Shown: positions 8,465 to 17,106 of the stretch, one piece after another | Position numbering within the stretch: the first letter of the stretch is position 1 | Layout: each line of letters starts with the position of its first letter | From: Bradyrhizobium sp. STM 3843 | Lineage (GTDB): Bacteria > Pseudomonadota > Alphaproteobacteria > Rhizobiales > Xanthobacteraceae | Direction: 5' to 3' | DNA length: 64,000 bases | Assembly (NCBI RefSeq): GCF_000239815.1 | Contig: NZ_CAFK01000010.1 | Span: 1-64,000, forward strand | Program-made: the position numbers and the translations under genes | Notes under the pieces: generated by a model | Database searches by the model: none | What the model was told of the DNA's origin: nothing | What the model saw: only the letters and a program-made list of their open reading frames with translations

Positions 8465-9217
8465 ATGCCGAGCTTTCACAACGGCGCAGTCGAAATTGCT
8501 TTTCTGGACGAGGGCGAAGGTGAGCCGATCGTCCTGGTGCACGGCTTTGCGTCGACCAAGAATGTCAACTGGGTCTATCCGACCTGGGTCAGCGAGCTGC
8601 GCAAGGACAACAGGCGCGTGATCGCCCTCGACAATCGAGGCCATGGCGATTCCGCCAAGCTCTACGATCCCGCCCAGTATTCCATTGCGGCCATGGCGGG
8701 CGACGTCACCGGGCTGATGGACCATCTTGGCATCGAAAGCGCCGACATCATGGGGTATTCGATGGGCGGGCGCATTGCCGCTCACATTGCGCTGGCAAGT
8801 CCGGCGCGGGTGCGCTCGGCCATCTTCGGCGGCATCGGCATGGCGATGATCGAGGGCGGCGGCCCCGGCGAGAATGTCGCAGCCGCGCTCGAGGCGCCGT
8901 CGCTCGATGACGTCACCGATCCCGTCGGTCGGACGTTCCGCGCCTTTGCCGACCAGACCCGGTCGGACCGGCTGGCGCTCGCCGCCTGCATGCGCGGCTC
9001 ACGCGGGCTGATGTCGCGCGAGGATGCGGGACGCATCGGCGCGCCGGTGCTGGTTGCAGTCGGGACCACGGACGAGGTGGCAGGTTCCGCCTCGGCGCTG
9101 GGGGCGCTCATTCCCGGCGCCGAAGTGCTCGATATTCCCAACCGCGACCACATGCGCGCGGTCGGCGACAAGGTCTACAAGACCGGCGTGATCGAGTTCC
9201 TGTCACGCCGCGCGTAG
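8465..9217 (+). CDS. Alpha/beta-fold hydrolase
   Basis: 250 residues. The true start is the ATG at 8465, because the fold begins immediately (AFLDEGEGEPIVLVHGF). The oxyanion-hole motif HGFA, the nucleophile elbow GYSMGG (Ser nucleophile), an Asp in VAVGTTDEV and the C-terminal His of NRDHMRAV make a complete serine-hydrolase triad. Esterase or C-C hydrolase activity is likely; substrate unknown. Its 3' end overlaps the convergent 9203-10597 gene by 15 bp. Confidence 0.9.
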   Translation: MPSFHNGAVEIAFLDEGEGEPIVLVHGFASTKNVNWVYPTWVSELRKDNRRVIALDNRGHGDSAKLYDPAQYSIAAMAGDVTGLMDHLGIESADIMGYSMGGRIAAHIALASPARVRSAIFGGIGMAMIEGGGPGENVAAALEAPSLDDVTDPVGRTFRAFADQTRSDRLALAACMRGSRGLMSREDAGRIGAPVLVAVGTTDEVAGSASALGALIPGAEVLDIPNRDHMRAVGDKVYKTGVIEFLSRRA

Positions 9218-10597
9218 CGGCTTGTCCGATTTTTCCGTGCTGAAATAGCGCACGGCGGCGATCAATGCGGTGAAGGTCGCGATCCAGACCAGTCGCGCGC
9301 CGTAGCGGTCGTGCGGTCCGGAGATCACGCCGCAGATCAGAGCGTTGCCGAACAACGCCAGCGTCACGGTTGCCGCGAGCAACGCGACGTCATCCCGCCG
9401 TCGGCGCCAGATCGCGTGGCCGACGATTGCGGCGACCGCCAGCATCGAGCCAAGCGCAACCGGTACATGCAGCCAGTTCACCAAGGCGAAATCGATGTCC
9501 CAATGCTGCTGATGCGCAGCGCGCATCGGTTTCGACTGCGAGGGAACGTACCGCTCGATGATGCCGTAAGTGTGCGGCAGCCAGCCATTGGTGCCTTCGC
9601 CGGTGGCGACATGCATGAGCTGCTCGACCGTTGCGGCTGCAGCCGCCTTCGCCTGCCAGAGCGGATATTCGGCAAGCGAGTGCTCGACGATGAAGCCCAT
9701 CTCGTCGTTCATGCCTTCGAAGCGGCCGAGCGTGTTGAACATGCTCTTGCCCCACAGGAAGTCGTCGGCGGTGGGGGGCAGCTCGTTGCGATAGGGACAG
9801 AGCTTCAGCTTCTGCTGCGGGCAGTGATCCCGCAAATATTGCGTGACGATACCGTCCTGCAGCATCCGGCCGAAGGCCACGCCGACGCCGCCCGGCGTCC
9901 AGGCGAACTGTCCGGAGAGTGCGAAGTTCGCGGCGAGCAGCATCGCCGCGCCTGCGATGATCGTGCCGCTTGCTTGCATCAAGCCCGACAAGGAAATTCG
10001 ATCGCGGACGAAGTGCCTGGCGATCCAGCCGACGCAGCAGAGCCCGAACAGCACGCCCAGCGTGGCACTGTGCGTGGCCGATGCAAACGCCGTGAAGACG
10101 AACAGCGCGACCTTCTCCAATCCGGACGTCCGGTCTGCCTGGGTAGCCAGGATAAACAGGGCGAGCACGGCGGGCCCGGCGAAGAAATCCGTCAGCAGCA
10201 TGCTGGCGAGCCAGGGCAGGGCGGTGGCGAGGATCAAGAGCAGCCCGATCCAGAGCAGCCGCAACGGCTGGTTGAGCCCCAGCACGCGCAGAGTGAGCTG
10301 CAGGATCCATAGCGTGGCCAGCGCCTGGAAGGCGAGATTGATCCAGAAGCCGGAGCCTTCGCCAAAATGCAAATACAGGCCGAACACGGTCGAGCGGCTG
10401 GGTACGAGATAGCCCTCGTACCAGCGCGCCAGATAGCCGCCAGTGTCCCACTGCAGGAGCGGATAGCCGTTCCACAGCGCCGGTGCGACCAGAAAAAGCG
10501 GGATGATGAGGACGGGAAGCCAGGCCGAACCGGTCTCGGCCGTGCGCGCGTCCAGGATCTGTGTGTTGGTGATGCCTGCGTCCCCCGTCTGGGCCAC
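9203..10597 (-). CDS. Polytopic membrane protein of unknown function
   Basis: 464 residues with about nine or ten hydrophobic segments, the first at WLPVLIIPLFLVAPALW. The first loop (GYPLLQWDTGGYLARWYEGYLVPSRS) is rich in aromatic and charged residues, as in the first periplasmic loop of GT-C glycosyltransferases. A soluble region of roughly 130 residues near the middle contains two cysteines (HCPQQ, LCPYR) and many Trp/Tyr, probably periplasmic. The GT-C comparison is only a suggestion. No neighbouring polysaccharide genes support a pathway. Confidence 0.75.
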   Translation of the reverse strand: MAQTGDAGITNTQILDARTAETGSAWLPVLIIPLFLVAPALWNGYPLLQWDTGGYLARWYEGYLVPSRSTVFGLYLHFGEGSGFWINLAFQALATLWILQLTLRVLGLNQPLRLLWIGLLLILATALPWLASMLLTDFFAGPAVLALFILATQADRTSGLEKVALFVFTAFASATHSATLGVLFGLCCVGWIARHFVRDRISLSGLMQASGTIIAGAAMLLAANFALSGQFAWTPGGVGVAFGRMLQDGIVTQYLRDHCPQQKLKLCPYRNELPPTADDFLWGKSMFNTLGRFEGMNDEMGFIVEHSLAEYPLWQAKAAAAATVEQLMHVATGEGTNGWLPHTYGIIERYVPSQSKPMRAAHQQHWDIDFALVNWLHVPVALGSMLAVAAIVGHAIWRRRRDDVALLAATVTLALFGNALICGVISGPHDRYGARLVWIATFTALIAAVRYFSTEKSDKPLRAA

Positions 10598-10964
10598 CCC
10601 GTGGCCCGGCCATATTCATCAATAGTCGCAGAGCAATGGATGGTAAAGCCGGGCGGAGCCCGGGCGCATGGACAGGCGCTCTTGCGAGGTTTCCTGGCTT
10701 GCAGTGCGGCAAAGGCGATGGGAGCAACGGGTGCTTGAATTCCGGTTCCCAGAGACCACCTTTCACCAACGCCTTTTCGCACGGCGGCATTCCGCTGCCG
10801 GCGAGGGGAAGTATGTCAATTTGATGTTGCGGGGCCGCTATAGCCGATATGTGACGCGCGACATGACCCCCGACGTCCCCTGGCACGCAACGCCGCGCGC
10901 CGCAGGACACCGATCGGTCTCCGTGCTATAAAGCGACCCCCATCGAACCTGCGAGAGCAGCCAC
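10598..10964. other. Divergent intergenic region before cysE
   Basis: About 370 bp between the divergent membrane protein and cysE. It is GC-rich with no ORF worth calling. The cysE promoter should lie in its right part; a GCTATAAAG stretch near 10926-10934 could act as a -10 element. I see no terminator or repeat. Confidence 0.4.
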
Positions 10965-11792
10965 ATGGCAATGCATCAGACCCAACCGCACGCCGGCAAG
11001 GTCGCGACCCTCGATCCGATCTGGGATCGGATCCGGCAAGAGGCGGAAGACATCGTTCGCCGCGAGCCTGAACTTGCGACGTTCATCTATTCGACCGTGC
11101 TGCACCATGATCGGTTGGAGGATTCGGTCGTGCACCGCCTGGCCGACCGGCTCGATCATTCCGCGCTGTCGGGCGATCTGATCAGGCAGACCTATGATGA
11201 TGCACTGCGCGACGAGCCCGATCTCGGCCACGCCTTCCGCGCTGACCTCGTCGCCGTCTATGACCGCGATCCCGCAACGTCGCGCTTCATCGATCCGCTG
11301 CTCTATTTCAAGGGCTTCCACGCCCTGCAGACGCATCGCCTGGCTCACTGGCTGCTCCGCAAGAACCGCAAGGATTTCGCGTTCTATCTGCAGAGCCGTT
11401 CCTCGGCGGTGTTTCAGACCGACATCAACCCCGCGGCCAGGATCGGTCGCGGCATCTTCCTTGATCATGCCACGGGCTTCGTCTGCGGCGAGACCGCTTT
11501 GATTGAAGACAATGTCTCGATCCTGCACGGCGTGACGCTCGGCGGCACCGGCAAGGAAAATGAGGATCGTCATCCGAAGATCAGACACGGCGTGCTGATC
11601 GGCGCGGGCGCAAAGGTTCTCGGCAATATCGAGGTCGGCCATTGCGCGCGGATCGCGGCGGGCTCGGTTGTGGTGAAGCCGGTTCCGAACAATGTCACGG
11701 TGGCCGGCGTGCCGGCCAAGATTGTCGGTGAAGCCGGCTGCGCTGAACCATCGCGCACGATGGATCAGATGATCAATGCGATGGGGCTTTGA
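10965..11792 (+). CDS. cysE: Serine O-acetyltransferase
   Basis: 275 residues, normal CysE length. The N-terminal helical domain (DPIWDRIRQEAEDIVRREPELATFIYSTVLHH) precedes a left-handed beta-helix with hexapeptide repeats. Diagnostic motifs include FYLQSRSSAVFQTDINPAARIGRG, IFLDHATGFVCGETA and VTLGGTGKENEDRHPKI, which form the CoA and serine sites (catalytic His in FLDHATG). It makes O-acetylserine from serine and acetyl-CoA, the first step of cysteine synthesis. It is transcribed alone. Confidence 0.95.
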   Translation: MAMHQTQPHAGKVATLDPIWDRIRQEAEDIVRREPELATFIYSTVLHHDRLEDSVVHRLADRLDHSALSGDLIRQTYDDALRDEPDLGHAFRADLVAVYDRDPATSRFIDPLLYFKGFHALQTHRLAHWLLRKNRKDFAFYLQSRSSAVFQTDINPAARIGRGIFLDHATGFVCGETALIEDNVSILHGVTLGGTGKENEDRHPKIRHGVLIGAGAKVLGNIEVGHCARIAAGSVVVKPVPNNVTVAGVPAKIVGEAGCAEPSRTMDQMINAMGL

Positions 11793-12029
11793 TCCCCGGG
11801 GAAATGCGCGCTCAAGTCAAGAGCTTTTCAACGCGGTGATTTCATGCGACCACGTTGATCGGCTGTGGATTTGACCGTGGCTGTGTTTGTTTCGGCGGTG
11901 TGAATCTGGGATCCACAACGTCCTGTCCGGTCCGTACCTCTTTCCGAAGCACGGACTGGAACTGGGGCCGTGGCGGTTCGCGCCGTTTCGTTGTAAATCC
12001 CGCAACCTTGATGCCGATTGGAGATAGCC

Positions 12030-12242
12030 GTGGACGTTCAGGAAGTCAGGAAGTTAGACGCGTACCTTAAACGCGTGTTCGGCAATCCCAAGATCCGGGT
12101 GGTGCCGCGGCCCAAGAAAGAGGATTCCGCCGAGGTCTATATCGGTGAGGAATTCATCGGCGTGCTGTTCGTCGATGACGAAGATGATGATCGCTCGTTC
12201 CAGTTTCAGATGGCGATCCTCGAGGACGATCTGGTCGAATAA
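12030..12242 (+). CDS. DUF3126 family protein
   Basis: 70 residues from the GTG at 12030, preceded by GGAG six bases upstream; a TTG at 12018 in the same frame is less likely. The sequence VRKLDAYLKRVFGNPKIRVV followed by KEDSAEVYIGEEFIGVLFVDDEDDDRSF matches the short acidic alphaproteobacterial DUF3126 family. Function is unknown. It lies about 240 bp downstream of cysE. Confidence 0.88.
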   Translation: MDVQEVRKLDAYLKRVFGNPKIRVVPRPKKEDSAEVYIGEEFIGVLFVDDEDDDRSFQFQMAILEDDLVE

Positions 12243-12296
12243 AGCGTCCGGCCGGGCGTGCGCATGCTCCGAAGCCGAGCCGCCCGCCCGTTCGAA

Positions 12297-13010
12297 CTAT
12301 CCTCTGGAGTGGTGGAGCTGCGACGTCAGCCGGTCCATCGCATCGGCGACGCTCTGCCAGTGCGACAGCCAGCTTCGGGGGAAGCGGAAGATGAGATCGG
12401 CGCCGTCGATGCGCCGTTCGCTCAAGCACATGCCGGGCGTGGCTGCGTCGCGGGTGCAGCGGACGGCAAGCGGCGGCTGTTCGGCGAGGAAGAGATCCTC
12501 GCCGTCATAGGGCGTGCCGGCGCGAAAGCCGCGCATCGTCAGGCCGTCCTGCACCGAGGTGGCTCCCGAATCCAGATAGCGCGGATAGATAGTCCGCAGT
12601 CGCGCGTCCGGCGAGAGCGCGTCATGATGCGCCGCGATCGACACAAAGATGCGGTCGATCGGTTGCGGCCCCTCGTCGAGTTGCTCAACGCTGACATGTC
12701 GCGGCGCTTCTGGTGCGGTGAGCGAGGGAAACTCGTAGCCGAGATCGATCCGCTCCTGTGGCCCGCTATGGCGCTGGATCTTCATGCGGACGGCGGCGGT
12801 CGGGACGTTGAACAACGTGCCACCCACGCTGACGGGCAGCTGATCGGGTCCTTTCGATGGAGCCGCGCCCCAGGTCGGCCACAGCAGATACGCGACCACG
12901 GCGACTGCAGCAGTCGCAAGCAGGCCGCCGGCCGCGAAGGGCAGGGCGTGGGCGTAGCGGCCCAAAGAGGTGCGCAAGGGGCGGGCGCTGGATTGATTTG
13001 CCGAAAACAT
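12297..13010 (-). CDS. Conserved hypothetical single-pass membrane protein
   Basis: 237 residues from the ATG at 13010, preceded by GAGG at a good distance; a longer frame to 13085 is possible. One membrane helix lies at about residues 24-44 (LPFAAGGLLATAAVAVVAYLLWP). The rest is probably periplasmic and contains strand-rich sequence including LIFRFPRSWLSHWQSVADAMDRL. Two cysteines (RCTRD, MCLSE) could pair. No family is recognised with confidence. The gene is divergent from the 13206 gene, sharing a region with a CtrA-type site. Confidence 0.72.
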   Translation of the reverse strand: MFSANQSSARPLRTSLGRYAHALPFAAGGLLATAAVAVVAYLLWPTWGAAPSKGPDQLPVSVGGTLFNVPTAAVRMKIQRHSGPQERIDLGYEFPSLTAPEAPRHVSVEQLDEGPQPIDRIFVSIAAHHDALSPDARLRTIYPRYLDSGATSVQDGLTMRGFRAGTPYDGEDLFLAEQPPLAVRCTRDAATPGMCLSERRIDGADLIFRFPRSWLSHWQSVADAMDRLTSQLHHSRG

Positions 13011-13128
13011 CGTCCTCAGGGAAGGAGCTCGCACCGAATCAGCGCCGACTATGCCACGGAGGCGTGGCGTTCCGGAGGATTTCACCCGGCAATGTTGCAG
13101 CTGATCTCGCAGGTCCGGCTCGCCGGTA

Positions 13129-13143
13129 TTAACCCTTTCTTAA
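13129..13143. promoter_or_regulatory. CtrA-type box (TTAA-N7-TTAA)
   Basis: TTAA at 13129-13132 and 13140-13143 with a 7-base spacer (CCCTTTC) match the full binding site of the alphaproteobacterial cell-cycle regulator CtrA. It lies in the divergent gap, 63 bp before the 13206 gene and 119 bp before the 13010 gene. Confidence 0.55.
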
Positions 13144-13205
13144 GGATAACGTGGCGCAGCCCTCCGATTTCTGCAAAACCTTGAGCCGGTAGTCTGGACG
13201 TTTGT

Positions 13206-13547
13206 GTGGATGCGTTTGCGATGTCGGCCGAGGCACTGAATTCCCTGTTCACGCTCCTGATCGGTTTTGCGCTCGCCGGCGCCTTGGCGAGCGGCTATCA
13301 GGCCTGGGCGGAGCGTCCCGCCGGCTTCGAACTGCTGCAGAAGGGGGTGACGCCGCAGCGCTTTGCAGCGGTGCCGTTCCTGGTGTTCGCGGCTCCCTTC
13401 ATCATCATGCGCAACACCTTGCGTGGAGCCCGCATCGAACGGCGGCGCTTCGAGTTCGTGATGATGGCGACCGTGATCGCCGGCTTCTGGAGCATGATGT
13501 CCGGCACCTTCTTCGTGATGACGCTGCGCGCGGCCGGACTGATCTGA
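13206..13547 (+). CDS. Small membrane protein, conserved in Rhizobiales
   Basis: 113 residues from a GTG at 13206; an ATG at 13221 would give 108. Three hydrophobic segments are visible: LFTLLIGFALAGALASGY near the N-terminus, FAAVPFLVFAAPFIIM in the middle and MMATVIAGFWSMMSGTFFVMTL at the end. A conserved-looking loop reads QAWAERPAGFELL. Function is unknown. The upstream perfect CtrA-type box suggests cell-cycle-linked expression. Confidence 0.75.
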   Translation: MDAFAMSAEALNSLFTLLIGFALAGALASGYQAWAERPAGFELLQKGVTPQRFAAVPFLVFAAPFIIMRNTLRGARIERRRFEFVMMATVIAGFWSMMSGTFFVMTLRAAGLI

Positions 13548-13655
13548 TCCAGTTCCAGCTCTGTGCGCCTGTGGTGCGCGGCTTGCGGCCGCGCCGCTTT
13601 GCTTGAAAACGCCGTCAGCGCTGTGCCAAGGTCGTTTCACGAGAAGGAGACGCTG

Positions 13656-14186
13656 ATGGCCATCTACGAGCTCGACGGGCAGGCGCCCGAGCTTCCGGCA
13701 AACGGAAATTACTACATCGCCGAGAGCGCGACCGTGATCGGCCGCGTGCGCCTGTTGAACGCGGCAACGGTCTGGTTCGGCGCCGTGCTGCGCGGCGACA
13801 ATGAGTGGATCGAGGTCGGCGAGGGCGCCAACATCCAGGACAATTCCACCTGCCACACCGATATGGGCTTTCCGTTGCGGATCGGAAAGAACTGCACGGT
13901 CGGTCATAACGTCATCCTGCACGGCTGCACGATCGAGGACGATGCGCTGATCGGAATGGGATCGATCGTGATGAATGGTGCGCGGATCGGGCGGGGCAGT
14001 GTGGTCGGTGCCGGTGCCGTCATCACCGAAGGCAAGGAGTTTCCGGAGCATTCGCTGATCATCGGCGCGCCGGCGCGCGTGATCCGAACTCTGGAGCCGG
14101 AGCAGGTTCAGAAGATGGGCAGCGCGGCGCGGTTCTATGTCGCCAACGGCGAGCGTTACGGCAAGGGCCTGAAGAAGATCGGCTGA
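13656..14186 (+). CDS. Gamma-class carbonic anhydrase-like protein
   Basis: 176 residues. The ATG at 13656 follows GAGAAGGAGA and the fold starts there. Left-handed beta-helix repeats run through most of the protein (IGRVRLLNAATVWFGAVLRG). The three zinc-ligand histidines are present as H67 (STCHTD), H84 (VGHNVIL) and H89 (LHGCTIED). The family includes Cam-type carbonic anhydrases and the PaaY/YrdA proteins, many of which have weak or no anhydrase activity. Activity is thus plausible but not certain. Confidence 0.9.
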   Translation: MAIYELDGQAPELPANGNYYIAESATVIGRVRLLNAATVWFGAVLRGDNEWIEVGEGANIQDNSTCHTDMGFPLRIGKNCTVGHNVILHGCTIEDDALIGMGSIVMNGARIGRGSVVGAGAVITEGKEFPEHSLIIGAPARVIRTLEPEQVQKMGSAARFYVANGERYGKGLKKIG

Positions 14187-14194
14187 AGCCGCCG

Positions 14195-14362
14195 TCAGCT
14201 CCCTTCACCCTCGCTTGCTTCGACCGCAGTGGCCACGCGCTCGTGCCCTGCCGCCCACAGCGCATGTTGCTCGCTGCCGTCCTGGTAGGGATTGGCCTCG
14301 GCCGGAATGTTCTCGCGCGCGGCCCGCTGGCCCTGCTCGAACGGATCGGGATCGGCGGTCAT
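14195..14362 (-). CDS. Small protein resembling the ribosome modulation factor (RMF)/CrpP fold
   Basis: 55 residues: starts MTADPDPFEQGQRAARENIP, followed by the block ANPYQDGSEQHALWAAGHER. The spacing of FxxGxxAAR, NPY, and the WxxGHER helix resembles the RMF/CrpP family of tiny proteins. The ATG at 14362 has AGGAGG eight bases upstream. The gene is convergent with the carbonic anhydrase gene, its stop 8 bp from that gene's stop. RMF itself dimerises 70S ribosomes in stationary phase; the same job is not established for this family. Confidence 0.65.
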   Translation of the reverse strand: MTADPDPFEQGQRAARENIPAEANPYQDGSEQHALWAAGHERVATAVEASEGEGS

Positions 14363-14499
14363 GATGTCTTCCTCCTCTTGCCTCGTTTCTCACCGACGCG
14401 GCCATCGCGCGCGGCGCCCTTGCGCAAGGCGTCTTTGACGTCCGAAGAGATGCTGCCGCGCGAGCGCGTTTCAAAAGCGGCAGAGCCAGCTCCTTCAAT
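14359..14499 (-). CDS. Possible small basic protein, start unclear
   Basis: An open frame (bounded upstream by a stop at 14536-14538) reads AGSAAFETRSRGSISSDVKD then ALRKGAARDGRVGEKRGKRRKTS and stops in an ATGA overlap with the RMF-like gene. Codon third positions are GC-rich as in real genes. No ATG, GTG or TTG lies early in the frame; an ATT at 14499 is the only near-start. It may be a real coupled gene with a rare start, a degraded gene, or chance. Confidence 0.3.
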   Translation of the reverse strand: MEGAGSAAFETRSRGSISSDVKDALRKGAARDGRVGEKRGKRRKTS

Positions 14500-14576
14500 C
14501 GTCCGCGATACCGATCTGTTCCCGGAACGGGGCGGTCACCCGACTGTTGAACGATGAGACCAAGGGAGATCGTCCA

Positions 14577-15125
14577 ATGACCAGATTTTCATTAGGGACG
14601 TTTGTTGCGATCGTGGTTCTCGCGGGATCAACGGCTGCCTTCGCTCAGGGCGGCGGCGGTGGTGGCGGCGGTTCGGGCGGTGGGGCAGGTGGGGGCGGCG
14701 CAAGCGGCGCCAGCGCAGGTGGTGCCGCAAGCGGACCCTCGGCCGGCAGTCCAAGTGCCGTAGGCAGCCCGAGCGCCGGCACCGCAGGTGCGGGATCGAT
14801 GGGCGTGAACGGCGTCCCATCGGGGCCTGGCAACGCGGCGGGCCTCAACAATTCGGGCAACGACCCGAGCGGCGCCGGAAATTCGTCCAAATTGGCATCG
14901 CCACCTGCACCCGGGACTAACAGCTCCGGTACCGCACAATCATCCGGAGGATCGCCCTCCGGGACATCGGGCAATTCGCGCCCCGGCGTCACGACCGGCT
15001 CGGGACAAGGCGGTGGCTCGAACGCAACCGGGCAAGACGCTTCGGGACAGTCGACCGACGCTGCCATCAATGCGGAAAATCAGACACTCGATCGCAAGAT
15101 CAAGAGCATCTGTCGTGGTTGCTGA
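14577..15125 (+). CDS. Secreted Gly/Ser-rich low-complexity protein
   Basis: 182 residues from the ATG at 14577 with an AAGGGAGA site upstream. A signal peptide (TRFSLGTFVAIVVLAGSTAAFA, cleavage before QGG) is followed by a long disordered Gly/Ser/Ala/Pro/Asn region. The C-terminus ends in a short ordered block, TDAAINAENQTLDRKIKSICRGC, with two cysteines. Probably an exported periplasmic protein of unknown role; similar architecture is common among rhizobial hypothetical proteins. Confidence 0.8.
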   Translation: MTRFSLGTFVAIVVLAGSTAAFAQGGGGGGGGSGGGAGGGGASGASAGGAASGPSAGSPSAVGSPSAGTAGAGSMGVNGVPSGPGNAAGLNNSGNDPSGAGNSSKLASPPAPGTNSSGTAQSSGGSPSGTSGNSRPGVTTGSGQGGGSNATGQDASGQSTDAAINAENQTLDRKIKSICRGC

Positions 15126-15249
15126 ATATTGCTGCCACGTCGCGCAGATGTGAGCGAAATTGCCCGACACCGGTTCCAAATCAGGCCTAAGGAATGTCGG
15201 ATTGCGATGAGAGATCATCGCAATGCTTGGTGTTGGAAAGGGTGTGTTG

Positions 15250-15600
15250 ATGCGCAGGATACTGGTTGCGCTGCTGGCAGCAGCGTCACTTGCTACGGCT
15301 GTGCCTGGGGTCGCCTTGGCGGCGGGCCCTGGCGGTGGAGGAGGCCATGGCGGCGGGTTCGGAGGCCATGGTGGCTTCGGAGGCCATGGCGGCTTCGGTG
15401 GCTTCCATCACGGCGGTTTCTATCATCATGGCTTCGGTCCGGGCTTCGCAGTAGGATTTGGCCTCGGCTATCCCTATTATTACGGCGGCTACTATCCTTA
15501 TTATTATGACTATGAGGATGATGCCGGCTGCTACCTGGTGCGTCAGCGCGTGCATACCCGCTATGGATGGCGCTATCGGCGCGTCTCCGTATGTGAGTAG
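15250..15600 (+). CDS. Secreted Gly/His/Tyr-rich protein
   Basis: 116 residues from the ATG at 15250. A signal peptide (RRILVALLAAASLATAVPGVALA) is followed by GFGGHGG repeats, a Tyr/Pro-rich run (YPYYYGGYYPYYYDYEDD) and a C-terminal block CYLVRQRVHTRYGWRYRRVSVCE with a likely Cys-Cys disulphide. The repeats come from short tandem DNA duplications. This layout is common in rhizobial exported proteins; His/Gly content could bind metals, but that is a guess. Confidence 0.82.
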   Translation: MRRILVALLAAASLATAVPGVALAAGPGGGGGHGGGFGGHGGFGGHGGFGGFHHGGFYHHGFGPGFAVGFGLGYPYYYGGYYPYYYDYEDDAGCYLVRQRVHTRYGWRYRRVSVCE

Positions 15601-15732
15601 TCGGACCTGTAGCGAGACCGGTGGTTGATACCGGTCATCGCAATTGGCGCCGCAGGTTAGGCTGAAGTTGGGAATTTTCTTGTTGTGCTGACTATCGCCC
15701 AGGCGCGGTATGCAGCTTGCAGGGAAACGGGC

Positions 15733-15873
15733 ATGATGATCTCGCTGACATCCCCGGAACTCACACTGCTGTTTCTCGGCATCGTCGTCAGTCTCGGCAC
15801 GGCGCTGGTCTGGATGATGTGGGAGCTCGAGCAGTCGGCGAAAGGGCGCCGCAACGGGCCCCGCCTGCGCTAG
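15733..15873 (+). CDS. Very small membrane protein
   Basis: 46 residues from the ATG at 15733 (a longer frame to 15685 is possible). One membrane helix, LTLLFLGIVVSLGTALVWMMW, is followed by a short acidic then basic tail (ELEQSAKGRRNGPRLR), giving a positive cytoplasmic end. It is convergent with the dienelactone hydrolase. No function is assigned. Confidence 0.5.
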   Translation: MMISLTSPELTLLFLGIVVSLGTALVWMMWELEQSAKGRRNGPRLR

Positions 15874-15915
15874 AACACTGCCGCGCGGCCTATCAGCCGC
15901 GCGGCGTATCTCGCC

Positions 15916-16800
15916 TTAGCCGAGGACGTTGTACTTCTTGAACCAGGCCTGCATCTGATTCCAGGCATCCTCTGCCGCTTCCTTGCGATAGCTTGCGCGA
16001 TAGTCGGCATGGAAGCCGTGCGGAGCACCCGGATAGATCTTGAACTCCGCCGTCTTGTGGTGCTCGGCCAGCGCCGCCTTTATCGCCTCCACCTGCGCAA
16101 CCGAAATGCCGGTATCGGCTTCGCCATAAAGGCCAAGCACCGGTGCCTTCATCTCCGGCGCAAGTTGCATCGGGCTCTTCGGCCAGGCCGGATTCGGCGC
16201 ATCGACCGGCGGACCGTAGAACGCCACGCCGGCCTTCAGCGCATCGTTATGGGCCGCATATTCCCAGACCGTGCGGCCGCCGCGGCAGAAGCCGATAATG
16301 CCAAGACGGGCGCTGTCGCCGCCCTGCGACTTCGCCCAGGCAACGGTGCTGTCGAGATCGGAGAGCAGCTCGGCGTCCGGCTTCGCGTTCACGATCGGCA
16401 ACAATTGCTGGATGTCGGTGATCTTGGTGAGGTCGACGCCCTTGCGGAAGTAATAGTCCGGCGCAACGGCGAAGGCGCCGAGCTTGGCGAGCCTGCGCGT
16501 CACGTCCTTGATGTACTCGTGCAGGCCGAAAATCTCCATGGCGACCAGAATCACCGGTGGATTGGTGGCGTTGGCCGGTCGCGCGAAATAGGCGGGCATC
16601 TCCCCGTCGGCAACCTTGATCTTGGCGTCGCCGGCATTGAGGCCGTTGGTGTCCGTGGTGATGACCTCGGCGCGGACAGGGCCCGCAGCCAGGGTGTAGC
16701 CGGCTGCCACCGCGGCAGAGGCGGTCATGAAACCGCGGCGGGAGAACGGAGCAGTTTTTGTCAGTCCGATGACATCGGATGGCGCAAGCTCGGTGGTCAT
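15916..16800 (-). CDS. Exported dienelactone hydrolase family protein
   Basis: 294 residues from the ATG at 16800, which has AGGAGG upstream. A twin-arginine signal (FSRRGFMTASAAVAAG) predicts Tat export, cleaved near AEV. The alpha/beta fold has the DLH triad: Cys172 in GFCRGG, Asp229 in YGEADTGI and His261 in GAPHGFHADY; MEIFG supplies the Glu that activates the cysteine. DLH enzymes hydrolyse enol-lactones in chloroaromatic degradation, but Tat-exported members have undefined substrates. Confidence 0.92.
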   Translation of the reverse strand: MTTELAPSDVIGLTKTAPFSRRGFMTASAAVAAGYTLAAGPVRAEVITTDTNGLNAGDAKIKVADGEMPAYFARPANATNPPVILVAMEIFGLHEYIKDVTRRLAKLGAFAVAPDYYFRKGVDLTKITDIQQLLPIVNAKPDAELLSDLDSTVAWAKSQGGDSARLGIIGFCRGGRTVWEYAAHNDALKAGVAFYGPPVDAPNPAWPKSPMQLAPEMKAPVLGLYGEADTGISVAQVEAIKAALAEHHKTAEFKIYPGAPHGFHADYRASYRKEAAEDAWNQMQAWFKKYNVLG

Positions 16801-17106
16801 GAAGCCTCCTCTGCTGGTGGGAGGCTCATTCAGCAAAGAAATGTTTTGGAAGGCAAGTCACCAGGACGAGAGACAGGCAAGACCGTTTCTTTGGCCTTGG
16901 TCTCCGCGGATGAGGGGGCCACAAAAAACAAGGCCGCTGGCGTAGTATGCCGCCAACGACCTTGCCAGCCCCGGATATTGAAATTGGCCCTGCGCCATCC
17001 TGAAATTGGCTGCCATCCGGTGACGTGAGGATGGACCCAAAGCCTCCGATCATTTGTGAAACAGTTCACAAAGTTCCGGGAAAATTCGGCGGGACTTGTA
17101 CCGAGT

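Noticed and set aside
15340..15480. CRISPR-like or tandem repeat array in the Gly/His-rich gene
   Set aside because: The repeats are short coding GFGGHGG units, with no uniform repeat-spacer structure.
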